This document shows, in pieces, positions 23,744-32,562 of a stretch of 64,000 nucleotides of DNA (position 1 is the first letter of the stretch; each line of letters opens with the position of its first letter). The notes beneath the pieces were generated by a model, which saw only the letters and a list, made by a program, of their open reading frames with translations, did no database searches and had not been told where the DNA came from. Both the position numbers and the translations under genes were made by a program. Source of the DNA: Bin87 sp965219925 (GTDB taxonomy: Bacteria > Chloroflexota > Dehalococcoidia > Lucifugimonadales > UBA3495); NCBI GenBank assembly GCA_965219925.1, contig OZ244795.1:3720001-3784000 (forward strand). Reading direction: 5' to 3'.

Positions 23744-24970
23744 ATGGCGGTACAGCCTTACACCATTAGCGTTTCGGACGAGGCGCTGGAAGATTTGCAG
23801 CATCGGCTGGCCCACGTGCGCTGGCCCGACGAGATACCGGGCGCCGAGTGGGATTACGGGTCGAATCTCGATTACATCAAGGAGCTGGTTGCCTACTGGC
23901 GAGATGGTTTTGACTGGCGAAACGCGGAGGCCGGCCTGAACGCCTTTGCCAATTTCTACACAACCATCGACGGGCAGGGCATCCACTTCATCCACGCCCA
24001 GGGCAAAGGCCCCAATCCCATGCCCATCGTGGTTACCCACGGGTGGCCGGGCACCATCTACGAGATGCACAAGATCATTCCGATGCTGACCGATCCGGCG
24101 AGCCACGGCGGCAATCCGGACGACTCTTTTGACGTGGTGGTTCCGTCGATGCCCGGCTACGGTTTCAGCGCGCAGACCCGCGAGCGGGGAGTCAACACGC
24201 GGAAGATCGCCGAACTGTGGGACAAGCTGATGGCCGACGAACTGGGTTACCAGCGATACGCCGCTCAGGGCGGGGACTGGGGCGCCGGCGTTACCGCCCG
24301 CCTGGGCTTTCACCACGCCAACCACGTGCTGGGTCTGCACACGACATCGGTGACGCAGGCCATTCCGTACCAGGGCGGCAGTCTGGAAGGGCTGGGGATT
24401 CGCGAGCGGCTGGAGCAGGTGATCGGCACGACCCAGGGCGGCTACCGCCGGGACTGGACGGCCACCTTGTCTGACGACGAGATCAATATGATCGACCAGC
24501 GGGTGGCATGGCAGGGCGCCGAGGGTGGCTACGCTCACATTCAGGGTACGAAACCGCAGACGCTGGCCTACGGACTGAACGACTCACCGGTGGGGCTGTG
24601 CGCCTGGATCGTGGAGAAGTACCGCACGTGGAGCGACTGCAACGGGGACGTTGAAAGCGTTTACACCAAAGACGATTTGCTGACCACGGTGATGATTTAC
24701 TGGGTTACCCAGACGATTAATTCCAGCACGCGATTGTATTACGAAAACAGCCGGACGCCGTGGTACTTTGGCCCCGACGACCGGATCGGCGTGCCCTGCG
24801 GCATCGCCGTGTTTCCCAGGGAGCTATCGACACCGCCGAGGTCGTGGGCGGAACGCACCTATAACATTCAGCGCTGGACCGAGATGGACAGCGGGGGACA
24901 CTTCGCCGCGCTGGAGAAGCCGGCCGAACTGGTGGCCGATATTCGGGAGTTTTTCCGCGGACTGAGGTAG
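23744..24970 (+). CDS. Epoxide hydrolase, EHN-type alpha/beta hydrolase
   Basis: The 408-residue protein starts at ATG 23744, 7 bp after GGAGG. The N-terminal epoxide-hydrolase domain (L-x-x-L-x-x-R-L-x-x-V-R-W-P near residue 17) precedes the alpha/beta hydrolase core. H-G-W-P-G near 99 forms the oxyanion hole, G-G-D-W-G near 176 carries the nucleophilic Asp, and S-G-G-H-F-A-A-L-E near 384 carries the catalytic His. These are the microsomal-epoxide-hydrolase-like motifs that open epoxides to diols. The substrate is unknown, and the nearby monooxygenase (25679) could supply oxidised intermediates; that link is inference. Confidence 0.9.
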   Translation: MAVQPYTISVSDEALEDLQHRLAHVRWPDEIPGAEWDYGSNLDYIKELVAYWRDGFDWRNAEAGLNAFANFYTTIDGQGIHFIHAQGKGPNPMPIVVTHGWPGTIYEMHKIIPMLTDPASHGGNPDDSFDVVVPSMPGYGFSAQTRERGVNTRKIAELWDKLMADELGYQRYAAQGGDWGAGVTARLGFHHANHVLGLHTTSVTQAIPYQGGSLEGLGIRERLEQVIGTTQGGYRRDWTATLSDDEINMIDQRVAWQGAEGGYAHIQGTKPQTLAYGLNDSPVGLCAWIVEKYRTWSDCNGDVESVYTKDDLLTTVMIYWVTQTINSSTRLYYENSRTPWYFGPDDRIGVPCGIAVFPRELSTPPRSWAERTYNIQRWTEMDSGGHFAALEKPAELVADIREFFRGLR

Positions 24971-25009
24971 CGATTTTACTCAACGTATACGGTATTTCAA
25001 TAGGCGGGT

Positions 25010-25564
25010 ATGGGTATGGGAACTATGGAATGGACAACCATCGGCACCGGCATCGCGCTCCTGGCGGTGTTGGCGCCCCTCATTATCTACACCAATTCGT
25101 CGTTAAGGAACGAGGTCAAGGCTGCTCTCGCGGAACTCAGGGCTGAACTGCGAGCCGAGATTCAGGGTGGTGATGTCGCTCTGCGGGCCGATATGGCAAA
25201 TCTGCGGGCCGAGATTCAGAGTGGCGATGCCGCTCTGCGGGCCGAGATTCAGAGTGGCGATGCCGCTCTGCGGGCCGAGATGGTAAATCTGCGGGCCGAT
25301 TTACAGCAGGATATGGCAAATCTGAGGGCCGATTTGAAAGCGGACAACGCTAGTTTGAAGGCGGAGTTGAAAGCGGATATTGCCGGTCTGAGGCTAGAGG
25401 TTCGATCCAATCGCGCTGAAATCATTACCAACCGCCGGATGCTGGGGCGGTTTGCGCTGCATCGCCACGGCGACGATGGTTTGCCGTTGGCCCCGCTTAC
25501 GGACACACTTGATCCACCTGAGGGCAGCGGCGATGCGCCCAACACCGAAAACGGCAACGATTAA
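25010..25564 (+). CDS. Membrane-anchored coiled-coil protein with 11-residue repeats
   Basis: The 184-residue protein has one N-terminal transmembrane segment (residues ~9-28) and then about seven repeats of an 11-residue unit such as L-R-A-E-I-Q-S-G-D-A-A, L-R-A-D-L-K-A-D-N-A-S and L-K-A-E-L-K-A-D-I-A-G. This hendecad periodicity predicts a long right-handed or straight coiled coil. The tail is Pro/Gly/Asp-rich. Two units (25204-25269) are almost identical at DNA level, so the array expands by slippage. The function is unknown; start codons at 25010 and 25016 and an internal ATG at 25025 are possible. Confidence 0.65.
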   Translation: MGMGTMEWTTIGTGIALLAVLAPLIIYTNSSLRNEVKAALAELRAELRAEIQGGDVALRADMANLRAEIQSGDAALRAEIQSGDAALRAEMVNLRADLQQDMANLRADLKADNASLKAELKADIAGLRLEVRSNRAEIITNRRMLGRFALHRHGDDGLPLAPLTDTLDPPEGSGDAPNTENGND

Positions 25565-25678
25565 TGCAGAGCAGTCGGGTCAGGCTGACACGACTACCAA
25601 AAACCGTTACCATTACCGTCAACCATGAGGCAACGCAAGTCTGGCAAATGGGCCGGACAACAAGGAGGAACCCGTTAG

Positions 25679-26848
25679 ATGATTACCAAGTTTGGCAGCC
25701 TTTGGGCCGGCAACGTCGATATGGACAACCCCGGCTACCAGGGAACTCCCGCCAATGACCGTTGGTTGACCGACGAGGAGCTGGGCGGCGGGGCAATCGA
25801 GAAGGCGGAGCAACTGGCCATCACCATGGACCGCCTGGGTTACGATAGTTTCTGGGTGGCGGAGCACCACTTCCAGCGGGAAGGCTACGAGTGCATCCCC
25901 AACCTGCTGATGCTGTACGTGCACCTGGCTCACCTGACCACCAACCTGCGCTACGGCTGCGGTTTCAACATCAACCCCATGTGGAACCCGGTGCGGCTGG
26001 CCGAGGACTATGCAACCGCCGACTGGCTGACCGACGGGCGGGTGCGTTTTGGCGTGGGTCGCGGATACCACACCCGCGAGGTGGAGGTGTTCGGTTCTCC
26101 GATTATGGACCAGAACGCCAACCGCGAGCTGTTCGAGGAGCAGGTGGAGGTGATCTGGAAGGCTTTCAACCAGCGCAGTTTCTCCCACCACGGCAAGCAT
26201 TTTGACATCCCGCCGCACGTACCCTATCGCGGCTATGAGCTGGAAGAGATTACGCTGGTGCCGCGGCCCAAGCACGAGGTGGAATGGTGGCAGCCAGTGG
26301 TATCGGCCAGCGACCGGGCCATCAACTTCATGGCCCAGTGGGGAATCAATGGAATTATCGGCGGCGGCGCGGCTACGGGCGGCGCCAGCGACGACGTGAT
26401 TCAACGCTGGCAGGCCATCCACGCCGAGCACGGCAAGGATTACAAGCTGGGTGAGGGTTTGATCGTCGGTTACTCGGTGCAGCTCGCTAACAGCGAGAAG
26501 GAAGCGATGGACCAAGCGCGCTACTGGATGGAAGAGCGGGTGAAGATGTTCGGGCCGCTGGGCTTCATTGCCGGCCTAAGCGACGAGCAACTGGCTGCCC
26601 TCAACGCCTTTGGCCGCCCCGTACCGCAGGGCCTGAAGATGCCGACGATTGAAGAGTCGGTGGCGGCCGGGCAATACCTGGTTGGCCCGCCAGAACGGGT
26701 TACCGAGCAGTTGATGGAAGTACAGGAGCGCTACCCTGGCCTCCAGGAAGTCAACATCGGCGTTACCAACATGGGTATGCCGACGTCGGCGTCGCTGGAA
26801 CAGCTGGAATGGTTCGCCAGCGACGTGATGCCGCACTTCAACAAGTAG
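25679..26848 (+). CDS. LLM class flavin-dependent oxidoreductase (luciferase-like)
   Basis: The 389-residue protein starts at ATG 25679, preceded by AAGGAGG. It has the luciferase-like barrel pattern: L-G-Y-D-S-F-W-V-A-E-H-H-F near residue 56, R-Y-G-C-G-F-N-I-N-P-M-W-N-P-V-R-L-A-E-D, D-G-R-V-R-F-G-V-G-R-G-Y near 120, and a C-terminal Y-L-V-G-P-P-E-R-V. It differs clearly from the 7568-8704 enzyme, so this is not a recent duplicate. Such proteins oxidise organic substrates with FMNH2 or reduced F420; the substrate is unknown. Confidence 0.88.
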   Translation: MITKFGSLWAGNVDMDNPGYQGTPANDRWLTDEELGGGAIEKAEQLAITMDRLGYDSFWVAEHHFQREGYECIPNLLMLYVHLAHLTTNLRYGCGFNINPMWNPVRLAEDYATADWLTDGRVRFGVGRGYHTREVEVFGSPIMDQNANRELFEEQVEVIWKAFNQRSFSHHGKHFDIPPHVPYRGYELEEITLVPRPKHEVEWWQPVVSASDRAINFMAQWGINGIIGGGAATGGASDDVIQRWQAIHAEHGKDYKLGEGLIVGYSVQLANSEKEAMDQARYWMEERVKMFGPLGFIAGLSDEQLAALNAFGRPVPQGLKMPTIEESVAAGQYLVGPPERVTEQLMEVQERYPGLQEVNIGVTNMGMPTSASLEQLEWFASDVMPHFNK

Positions 26849-26887
26849 GGCCGCCATAACCCGGCCACGCCGCCGGAGCGCAGCCTC

Positions 26888-27014
26888 TGTCATTGCGAGC
26901 CCTCCGTCATTGCGAGCGCAGCGTGGCAATCTCGTTCCGGCGGGAATGCTTTTCCCTACACGGGTGGAGAAACCCACCGGGATTGCCACGTCGCTACCGC
27001 TCCTCGCGATGACA
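26888..27014. repeat. Family A repeat, divergent core copy
   Basis: Begins with TGTCATTGCGAGC, contains a second start CGTCATTGCGAGCGCAGCG, and ends CTCGCGATGACA. The centre differs from other copies (CGGCGGGAATGC...). Confidence 0.75.
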
Positions 27015-27068
27015 AGGGGGCTGCGCTGCTGACTGGGACTGAAACTGCGACGGGTGGCAGGAGAAACA

Positions 27069-28097
27069 TTGGCAACTGATTACCAACCTCAGCCCGCCGC
27101 TGTGACCACCGTGGTCGGAGCCACCACTTGGGGTACCACGTTGGGGATCATTGCGGCCCGGCTGGGTCATGCGGTGCGGTTGTTGTGCCGCACGGCTGAG
27201 GAAGCCGACGGACTGCGAACAGATGGCGAACACGTGCGTCGCCTGCCCGGATACCGATTCCCGCCGGGGCTGACGCTGGAACACGATCCGGCCAGGGGGC
27301 TGGATGACGCTGAACTGATTATCGTGGCTGCGCCGTCGGACCGGTTCCGGCAGAATGTGCAGCGCATCGCTGGGTCGGTGGGCGGCGACGCAGTCGTGCT
27401 GAGCGTTACCAAGGGTTTCGACCGGCCCGGCAGTCTCCGCATGACCGAGGTGATGGCCCAGGAGTTGCCGGGCCTGGACACTGGGCAGTTCGCCGCGCTG
27501 TCGGGGCCAAGCCTGGCCGACGAGGTTATCGCCGGAAAGCCGGCGTCAGTTGTTGTGGCGTCCTACAGCGATGCGTCGTGCCGGCTGGTGCAGGATACCT
27601 TGATGTCCCCAATGTTCCGCATTTACACCAGCCAGGATGTGGTGGGAGTAGAATTGGGTGGCGCGCTGAAAAACATCGTGGCGTTGGCCGCCGGCATTGC
27701 CGATGGCCTGGACGGCGGCGACAATGCCAAAGCTGCGTTGATAACCCGTGGGCTGAACGAGATCGGACGCCTCGGCATTGCCGCCGGCGCCGAGTTGATG
27801 ACGTTTGCCGGTTTGGCCGGCCTGGGTGACGTGACGGCGACGTGCGCCAGTCCCTACAGCCGCAACCGTCGTGTGGGCGAGGAGCTGGGCAAGGGCCGGC
27901 GTCTGGAGGATATTCTGGCCGGCATGGACGCGGTGGCAGAGGGTGTCAACACCACCCTGGGCGCCCTGGAACTATCGGAGCGGCTGGACGTGGACATGCC
28001 GATCACGCGGTTGATGGCACAGGTGTTGTTCGAGGGGTTGCCGGCGTCGGATTGCATTCCGGCGTTGATGGAGAGACCGCCGCGACCGGAGTGGTAG
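27069..28097 (+). CDS. gpsA: Glycerol-3-phosphate dehydrogenase [NAD(P)+]
   Basis: I prefer TTG 27069, which follows AGGAG by 5 bp; GTG 27054 is an alternative. The ~342-residue protein has the N-terminal nucleotide fold (V-V-G-A-T-T-W-G-T-T-L), L-S-V-T-K-G-F near residue 112, S-G-P-S-L-A-D-E near 142, G-G-A-L-K-N-I-V-A-L-A-A-G-I-A-D-G with the catalytic Lys near 195, and G-D-V-T-A-T-C-A-S-P-Y-S-R-N near 255. This makes sn-glycerol 3-phosphate for phospholipids. PlsC is encoded ~15 kb away. The nucleotide motif has Thr-Thr where Gly-Ser is usual. Confidence 0.93.
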   Translation: MATDYQPQPAAVTTVVGATTWGTTLGIIAARLGHAVRLLCRTAEEADGLRTDGEHVRRLPGYRFPPGLTLEHDPARGLDDAELIIVAAPSDRFRQNVQRIAGSVGGDAVVLSVTKGFDRPGSLRMTEVMAQELPGLDTGQFAALSGPSLADEVIAGKPASVVVASYSDASCRLVQDTLMSPMFRIYTSQDVVGVELGGALKNIVALAAGIADGLDGGDNAKAALITRGLNEIGRLGIAAGAELMTFAGLAGLGDVTATCASPYSRNRRVGEELGKGRRLEDILAGMDAVAEGVNTTLGALELSERLDVDMPITRLMAQVLFEGLPASDCIPALMERPPRPEW

Positions 28098-28108
28098 GGG
28101 TTCGCGGC

Positions 28109-28261
28109 CTCACGCGTACCCGCTTTAATCTGTCATTGCGAGGAGCACAGCGACGTGGCAATCTCGATGAGGCTGAACACACGTCGGCGAACCGCCGTTG
28201 CTACGGCGACGAGATTGCCACGCTACGCTCGCAATGACAGATTAAAGCGGGTACGCATTGA
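28109..28261. repeat. Family A element, full length, with 10-bp target duplication
   Basis: Outer end CTCACGCGTACCC at the left and GGGTACGCATTGA at the right enclose the hairpin core. GGTTCGCGGC occurs immediately before (28099-28108) and after (28262-28271) the element. Confidence 0.85.
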
Positions 28262-28301
28262 GGTTCGCGGCTGCTCGATCCAGCTACCGCGCAGTCGGAA
28301 T

Positions 28302-28331
28302 CCCAACCCTCTCCCATCAAGGGAGAGGGGT
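28302..28331. repeat. Family C hairpin repeat
   Basis: CCCAACCCTCTCCC ATCAA GGGAGAGGGG, followed by a TTCGACAGGCTCAGCACGAG repeat. Located between convergent gpsA and ispH. Confidence 0.85.
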
Positions 28332-28364
28332 TTCTTCGACAGGCTCAGCACGAGGGGAACCGGG

Positions 28365-29285
28365 TTAGCGAAGTTCTCTGGGCAGGGTGAAGGTGATGTC
28401 CTCGTCGGCGCCAGTTATCAGCGAGACGCGTTCGGGTTTTAGCGCGTCGATGACGGCCTCTACCAGCACTTCGGGGGTGGATGCGCCGGAGGTGACGCCG
28501 ACGCGGTTTCTGCCGTCCAGCCAGTGCGGTTCGATCTCATCGGGGCCGTTAATCAAATAGGCCGGCACTCCGTTGGCCTCGGCGACCTCACGCAGGCGGT
28601 TGCAGTTGGACGAGTTTTGGGCTCCGATTACCAGCACAACGTCCACCTGCCCGGCCATTTGCGTAACGGCGTCCTGCCGGTTGGTGGTGGCGTAGCAGAT
28701 GTCGTTGCGTACGACGGCGGCCGGGAACCGGTCATTGATGGCGGCGATGGCGCTGGCGGTGTCGCCGACGGACAGGGTGGTTTGGGTGATGACGGCCACC
28801 TCGGAGTCTGCCGACCAGCCGATGTCGGGATCGGCCACCTCGTCGGGCAGTGGAGACGTATCATCCACCAGCGTCATGGGAACCTGACCCATGGTGCCGC
28901 GTACTTCCTGGTGCCCGCGGTGTCCCACCAGCAGAACGCGTTTGCCTTCGCGGTGGTACTTCTTGGCCTCGTTATGGACGCGGGTCACCAAAGGGCACAC
29001 CGCGTCGATTACTCTCAGGTTGCGCAGTTCGGCGCCCTGGAAATCTTCGGGCGGCGAACCGTGGGCGGAGAATACGACCAAAGCGCCGTCGGGCACTTCG
29101 TCGACCTCTTCCACCGTGATGGCTCCCTTGCGCTCCAGTTCGGCCACGACGTAGGGGTTGTGGACGATCTGGTGCTTGACGTATACGGGGGGACCGAAAC
29201 GCTCGAGGCACAACTCAACCACTTCAATGGCTCGCACCACGCCAGCGCAAAATCCGCGGGGTGAGCTCAGTACGACTTCAACCAT
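28365..29285 (-). CDS. ispH: 4-hydroxy-3-methylbut-2-enyl diphosphate reductase
   Basis: The 306-residue protein carries the three cluster Cys of IspH: P-R-G-F-C-A-G-V near residue 13, D-A-V-C-P-L-V near 96 and N-D-I-C-Y-A-T-T-N-R-Q near 193. H-N-P-Y-V near 42, S-A-H-G near 75 and a late S-G-A-S-T-P supply further substrate contacts. It performs the last MEP-pathway step, giving IPP and DMAPP with a [4Fe-4S] cluster. It is monocistronic here, flanked by family A elements on both sides, and unlinked from other MEP genes. Confidence 0.95.
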   Translation of the reverse strand: MVEVVLSSPRGFCAGVVRAIEVVELCLERFGPPVYVKHQIVHNPYVVAELERKGAITVEEVDEVPDGALVVFSAHGSPPEDFQGAELRNLRVIDAVCPLVTRVHNEAKKYHREGKRVLLVGHRGHQEVRGTMGQVPMTLVDDTSPLPDEVADPDIGWSADSEVAVITQTTLSVGDTASAIAAINDRFPAAVVRNDICYATTNRQDAVTQMAGQVDVVLVIGAQNSSNCNRLREVAEANGVPAYLINGPDEIEPHWLDGRNRVGVTSGASTPEVLVEAVIDALKPERVSLITGADEDITFTLPRELR

Positions 29286-29310
29286 TTATGACCTCAAGTG
29301 CGATTAGAGT

Positions 29311-29481
29311 CTCACGCGTACCCACTTTGTCATTGCGAGCGTAGCGTGGCAATCTCGTCGCCGAAGCAACGGCGGTTCGTCGACGTGTGTTCAACCTCAT
29401 CGAGATTGCCACGTGGTTCGACAGGCTCACCATGAGCGGCTGCGCTCCTCGCAATGACAGATTAAAGCGGGTACGCGTGAG
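29311..29481. repeat. Family A element, full length, with ~10-bp target duplication
   Basis: CTCACGCGTACCC at the left end and GGGTACGCGTGAG at the right are perfect inverted ends. CGATTAGAGT (29301-29310) and CGATTAGGGT (29482-29491) flank it, a 9/10 direct repeat. The right arm carries a nested GACAGGCTCACCATGAGCGG. Confidence 0.88.
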
Positions 29482-29539
29482 CGATTAGGGTGCATTGACG
29501 TTGCCCGTCATTCCCGTTTTCGCAGGAGTGACGGCAATA

Positions 29540-30715
29540 CTAGGCGCTGTCCGGTTCCCAGCCCCAGGGCCGGGGGCCCCAGCCGGCTTCGTGCACCTGG
29601 CCGCGCTTGACGGACAGGACGGGAACAACGGCCCGTTCCGAGGATCGTCCGGTGCCCAGCACGTCGTACACCACCCAGCTGCCGTCCACGATGTCCAGCA
29701 CGGATACATCGGCCTGCTTGCCAACCTCCAGACTGCCCAGGCGGTCGCCCTCGCCGATGGCGCGGGCCGGGTTGATGGTGCACATTTCCACCACCCGATC
29801 AAGGGTGAAACCCATGGCCAGAAACCGGGTCATCATTTCGGTCATGCTGTGGACGGTGCGGATGCGGCCTGGAACAGTGAGGTCGGTGCTGATGCAGTGG
29901 GGTTCTACGCCCTGATCGAGCACGCGCTCACCGATGTCGAAACTGAAGTTGGCGCGACCGTGGGCGGTGTCCAGCCAGACGCCGCGTTCGTGGGCCTCCC
30001 GGGCTTCGGGAACCAGGTTGCCGTCGGTGTCCAGCACGCCGCCGGGGTTGGCGGTGAAGAAGTGGGTGACGATGTCGCCCGGCTCCATGATGGGGAGCAG
30101 TTCGCGGATGACCTCGGCGGGATAGCGCTTTTCGGTGTCGCCGATGTGAACCATCAGGGGGACGCCGGCTTCTTTGGCGGCCCGCTTGGCGAGGCGGGGC
30201 ATCTCCATGCCCATTATTTCGAGAGCCGGCGAAACCATGCGGGCCTTGATGCCGCGGATCGTGCCGTTGCTTTCTTCGATGACCTGTATGGTGCGTTCCA
30301 GGTCGATGCTGCTGGGCGAGAAAATGTCGGGAGTGGTGGCGAGTCCGGTGCGGCAGATGTGTAGAAAGGGGATGATCTCGGTGGCGTTGCCGGGGATGAT
30401 GTGGGCCGGAAAACCTCCGTAGGTATCGCATCCGCTGCTGCCAGCATCCACCATAGTAGTTACGCCAGCGCGCACGCCGCCGACATCGGCGTTGACACCG
30501 TTGCCGTTCACGCCTTCGTAAACGTGGGTGTGGAGGTCGATGAGGCCGGGGGTGACGTATTTGCCTTTTACTTCGACAACGCGCGATGCCTGGTCAGCAG
30601 CGATATCGGCGGCGACGGCGGCGATTTTGCCGTCTTCGATGGCTACGTCGAACGCGCCGTTCAGCCCTTGCGTGGGGTCGACAACAGTGCCGCCCTTGAT
30701 GAGCAGGTCATACAT
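29540..30715 (-). CDS. Amidohydrolase/deacetylase family metallohydrolase (dihydroorotase-like)
   Basis: The 391-residue protein has the cyclic amidohydrolase core: I-K-G-G-T-V-V-D-P at the start, P-G-L-I-D-L-H-T-H-V near residue 60 with two metal His, a possible carbamylated Lys in G-I-K-A-R-M near 155, M-V-H-I-G near 188, and V-T-H-F-F near 215, then A-I-G-E-G-D-R-L-G-S-L-E-V-G-K-Q-A-D. It most resembles the EF_0837/AHA_3915-type amidohydrolases assumed to act on N-acyl amino compounds. It is 18 bp downstream of a small coiled-coil gene in the same direction. Substrate unknown. Confidence 0.82.
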   Translation of the reverse strand: MYDLLIKGGTVVDPTQGLNGAFDVAIEDGKIAAVAADIAADQASRVVEVKGKYVTPGLIDLHTHVYEGVNGNGVNADVGGVRAGVTTMVDAGSSGCDTYGGFPAHIIPGNATEIIPFLHICRTGLATTPDIFSPSSIDLERTIQVIEESNGTIRGIKARMVSPALEIMGMEMPRLAKRAAKEAGVPLMVHIGDTEKRYPAEVIRELLPIMEPGDIVTHFFTANPGGVLDTDGNLVPEAREAHERGVWLDTAHGRANFSFDIGERVLDQGVEPHCISTDLTVPGRIRTVHSMTEMMTRFLAMGFTLDRVVEMCTINPARAIGEGDRLGSLEVGKQADVSVLDIVDGSWVVYDVLGTGRSSERAVVPVLSVKRGQVHEAGWGPRPWGWEPDSA

Positions 30716-30733
30716 GAGCGATATGCCTCCGTT

Positions 30734-31036
30734 CTAGTTTGTAGGGGTGGCGTCGTCGCCGACAGCGCCGTTATGGTGGTGGGATTCGGAGCGCAGCAGC
30801 CGTATTTCTTCTTGCAGCAGGCGCATCTGCTCCAGGAAAAGCCGGTGCTCTTCGGCTCGCTGTTCCTGAGCCTTTTGCTGCGCAGCCCGGAGTTCAGCCA
30901 ATTCCTGCTTCGTGCGATCGTGTGCTTCCCGTTCCGAAAAAAACAGAACCATATCACCAACTCCTGGCAGGCCAACCGTTTTCACCAGCTGGTTGAGGAT
31001 ACTCACTATAATGCTGGTTGGCAGTCCTGGAATCAA
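30734..31036 (-). CDS. Small coiled-coil protein, unknown
   Basis: The 100-residue protein has a short hydrophobic N-terminus (G-L-P-T-S-I-I-V-S-I-L-N-Q-L-V) and a long charged coiled coil (residues ~35-85: E-R-E-A-H-D-R-T-K-Q-E-L-A-E-L-R-A-A-Q-Q), ending in S-H-H-H-N. I do not recognise a family. It precedes the amidohydrolase by 18 bp, so the two may share a transcript. Confidence 0.5.
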   Translation of the reverse strand: MIPGLPTSIIVSILNQLVKTVGLPGVGDMVLFFSEREAHDRTKQELAELRAAQQKAQEQRAEEHRLFLEQMRLLQEEIRLLRSESHHHNGAVGDDATPTN

Positions 31037-31136
31037 CCCGTAGTCGTTGAACCCGGCGATTAACGCAGCCGCAACAGCGATGGCGTAGAGAGAACCAGCG
31101 TTTCCGCGGGGACGGCACGTTAGGAAAACAGGCCGC

Positions 31137-32084
31137 TCACTGGAAAAGCTCGCCGACGGACCGGCCCTCGTGGATGCGGCGGATGGCCTCTCCGAGCAGC
31201 GGCGCCACCGACAGCACGGTGAGATTACTGAAATTCTGCTTTTCGCTGAGGGGCACGGTGTCGGTTACAACCACCTCGGAGTAGGGGCTGTCGGCCAGCA
31301 GACCTGGCGCTACCGGTGAAAAAACCGGGTGCGTAGCACAGCAGTACACCTCGGTAGCGCCGGCGTCGAGCAGGGCGTTGGCGGCGTTGACGATGGTGCC
31401 GCCGGTGAGGATTTCGTCGTCGAAAGTGAGGGCGCGTTTGCCGCGAACGTCGCCGATGACGTTGAGAGTCTCGGAGCGATCATCGTTGCCGGTGCGGCGC
31501 TTTTCGATCACGGCCACGGGAACTCCCAGCCGTTCGGCCATGTCGCGGGCCCGCTTGCTGATACCGAAGTCGACGGCCACCAGCACCAGGTCTTCCAGGC
31601 CTTTTTCGGCGAAGTAGTTGGACAGGATGGGTTCGGCGGTGAGTTCGTCGACGGGGATGTTGAAGAAGCCCTGGATCTGGCCGGCGTGCAAATCGAGGGT
31701 GAGCATACGGTCGGCGCCGGCGGTTGATATGAGGTCGGCGACGAGGCGGGCGGTGATGGGCACACGGGGCTGGTCTTTCTTGTCGGTTCTGCCGTAGCCG
31801 TAGTAGGAGACGACGGCGGTGATTCGCCCGGCGGACGCCCGGCGGCAGGCGTCCATCATGATGAGCAGCTCCATGAGGTTATCGTTGGTGGGAGCCACGG
31901 TGGGCTGGATGATGAAAACGTCGCGCTCACGAATGTTTTCCCCGATGCGGACGAACGTGTTGTCATTGGCAAACTTGAACGCCTCGCTTTGGCCCAGCTC
32001 GATGCCCAGGTATGCGCAAACGTCCCGGGCCAGTTTGGGGTGGGCGTTGCCGGAGAACACCTTTAGTTCGTTGAGCATTGACAT
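31137..32084 (-). CDS. prs: Ribose-phosphate pyrophosphokinase
   Basis: ATG 32084 follows AAAGG by 7 bp; the frame runs further upstream but without homology. The 315-residue enzyme shows the PRPP synthetase signature L-D-L-H-A-G-Q-I-Q-G-F-F near residue 130, the ATP-contact Y-Y-G-Y-G-R-T-D-K-K near 96, and the PRPP-binding loop T-F-D-D-E-I-L-T-G-G-T near 215. It makes PRPP from ribose 5-phosphate and ATP. PyrE in the fusion protein at 10587-11834 uses that PRPP. Confidence 0.95.
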   Translation of the reverse strand: MSMLNELKVFSGNAHPKLARDVCAYLGIELGQSEAFKFANDNTFVRIGENIRERDVFIIQPTVAPTNDNLMELLIMMDACRRASAGRITAVVSYYGYGRTDKKDQPRVPITARLVADLISTAGADRMLTLDLHAGQIQGFFNIPVDELTAEPILSNYFAEKGLEDLVLVAVDFGISKRARDMAERLGVPVAVIEKRRTGNDDRSETLNVIGDVRGKRALTFDDEILTGGTIVNAANALLDAGATEVYCCATHPVFSPVAPGLLADSPYSEVVVTDTVPLSEKQNFSNLTVLSVAPLLGEAIRRIHEGRSVGELFQ

Positions 32085-32210
32085 AGCAGCACCTTTTGAA
32101 TTGCGGAGAATGAGCGGCGCCGGGCACACTCAGGCGGCATACCGGCGGATGTACGGGGTAGCCACGTCATGGTAAAGGGGCGGCAAAGGCTAGTCAACGT
32201 TTGGTTGCCG

Positions 32211-32369
32211 CAGGCGTACCCACTTTGTCATAGCGAGCCCGTACTCGATGCGGGGGTTGGCAATCTCGTCGCCGTAGCAACGGCGGTTCGTCGAGGTGTG
32301 TTCAGCCTCATCGAGATTGCCGCGTCGCTGTGCTCCTTGCAATGACAGATTAAGGCGGGTATGCGTGAG
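32211..32369. repeat. Family A element, nearly full length
   Basis: Left end CAGGCGTACCCACTTTGTCA (degenerate first bases) and right end GGGTATGCGTGAG enclose the core. No flanking duplication is evident. It sits in the 478-bp gap 32085-32562 between divergent prs and lepB, which also holds a GACAGGCTCAGGATGAGCGG repeat and presumably both promoters. Confidence 0.82.
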
Positions 32370-32562
32370 GAATCGGCGGCGGTCATTGCGGGGAGCGGAT
32401 GGTTCGACAGGCTCAGGATGAGCGGGAGGGAACGGATTTTGCCGGGAGATCGTGCGGCGGGTGTGTTCATCTCAGCGCGATGCGAGTGATAAGATTTGTT
32501 CAGGACGGGTGGCAAAGAAAGGGATTGGAAAGGGCGGGCGCCGTTGCCGGGGAGTCCGCCTG

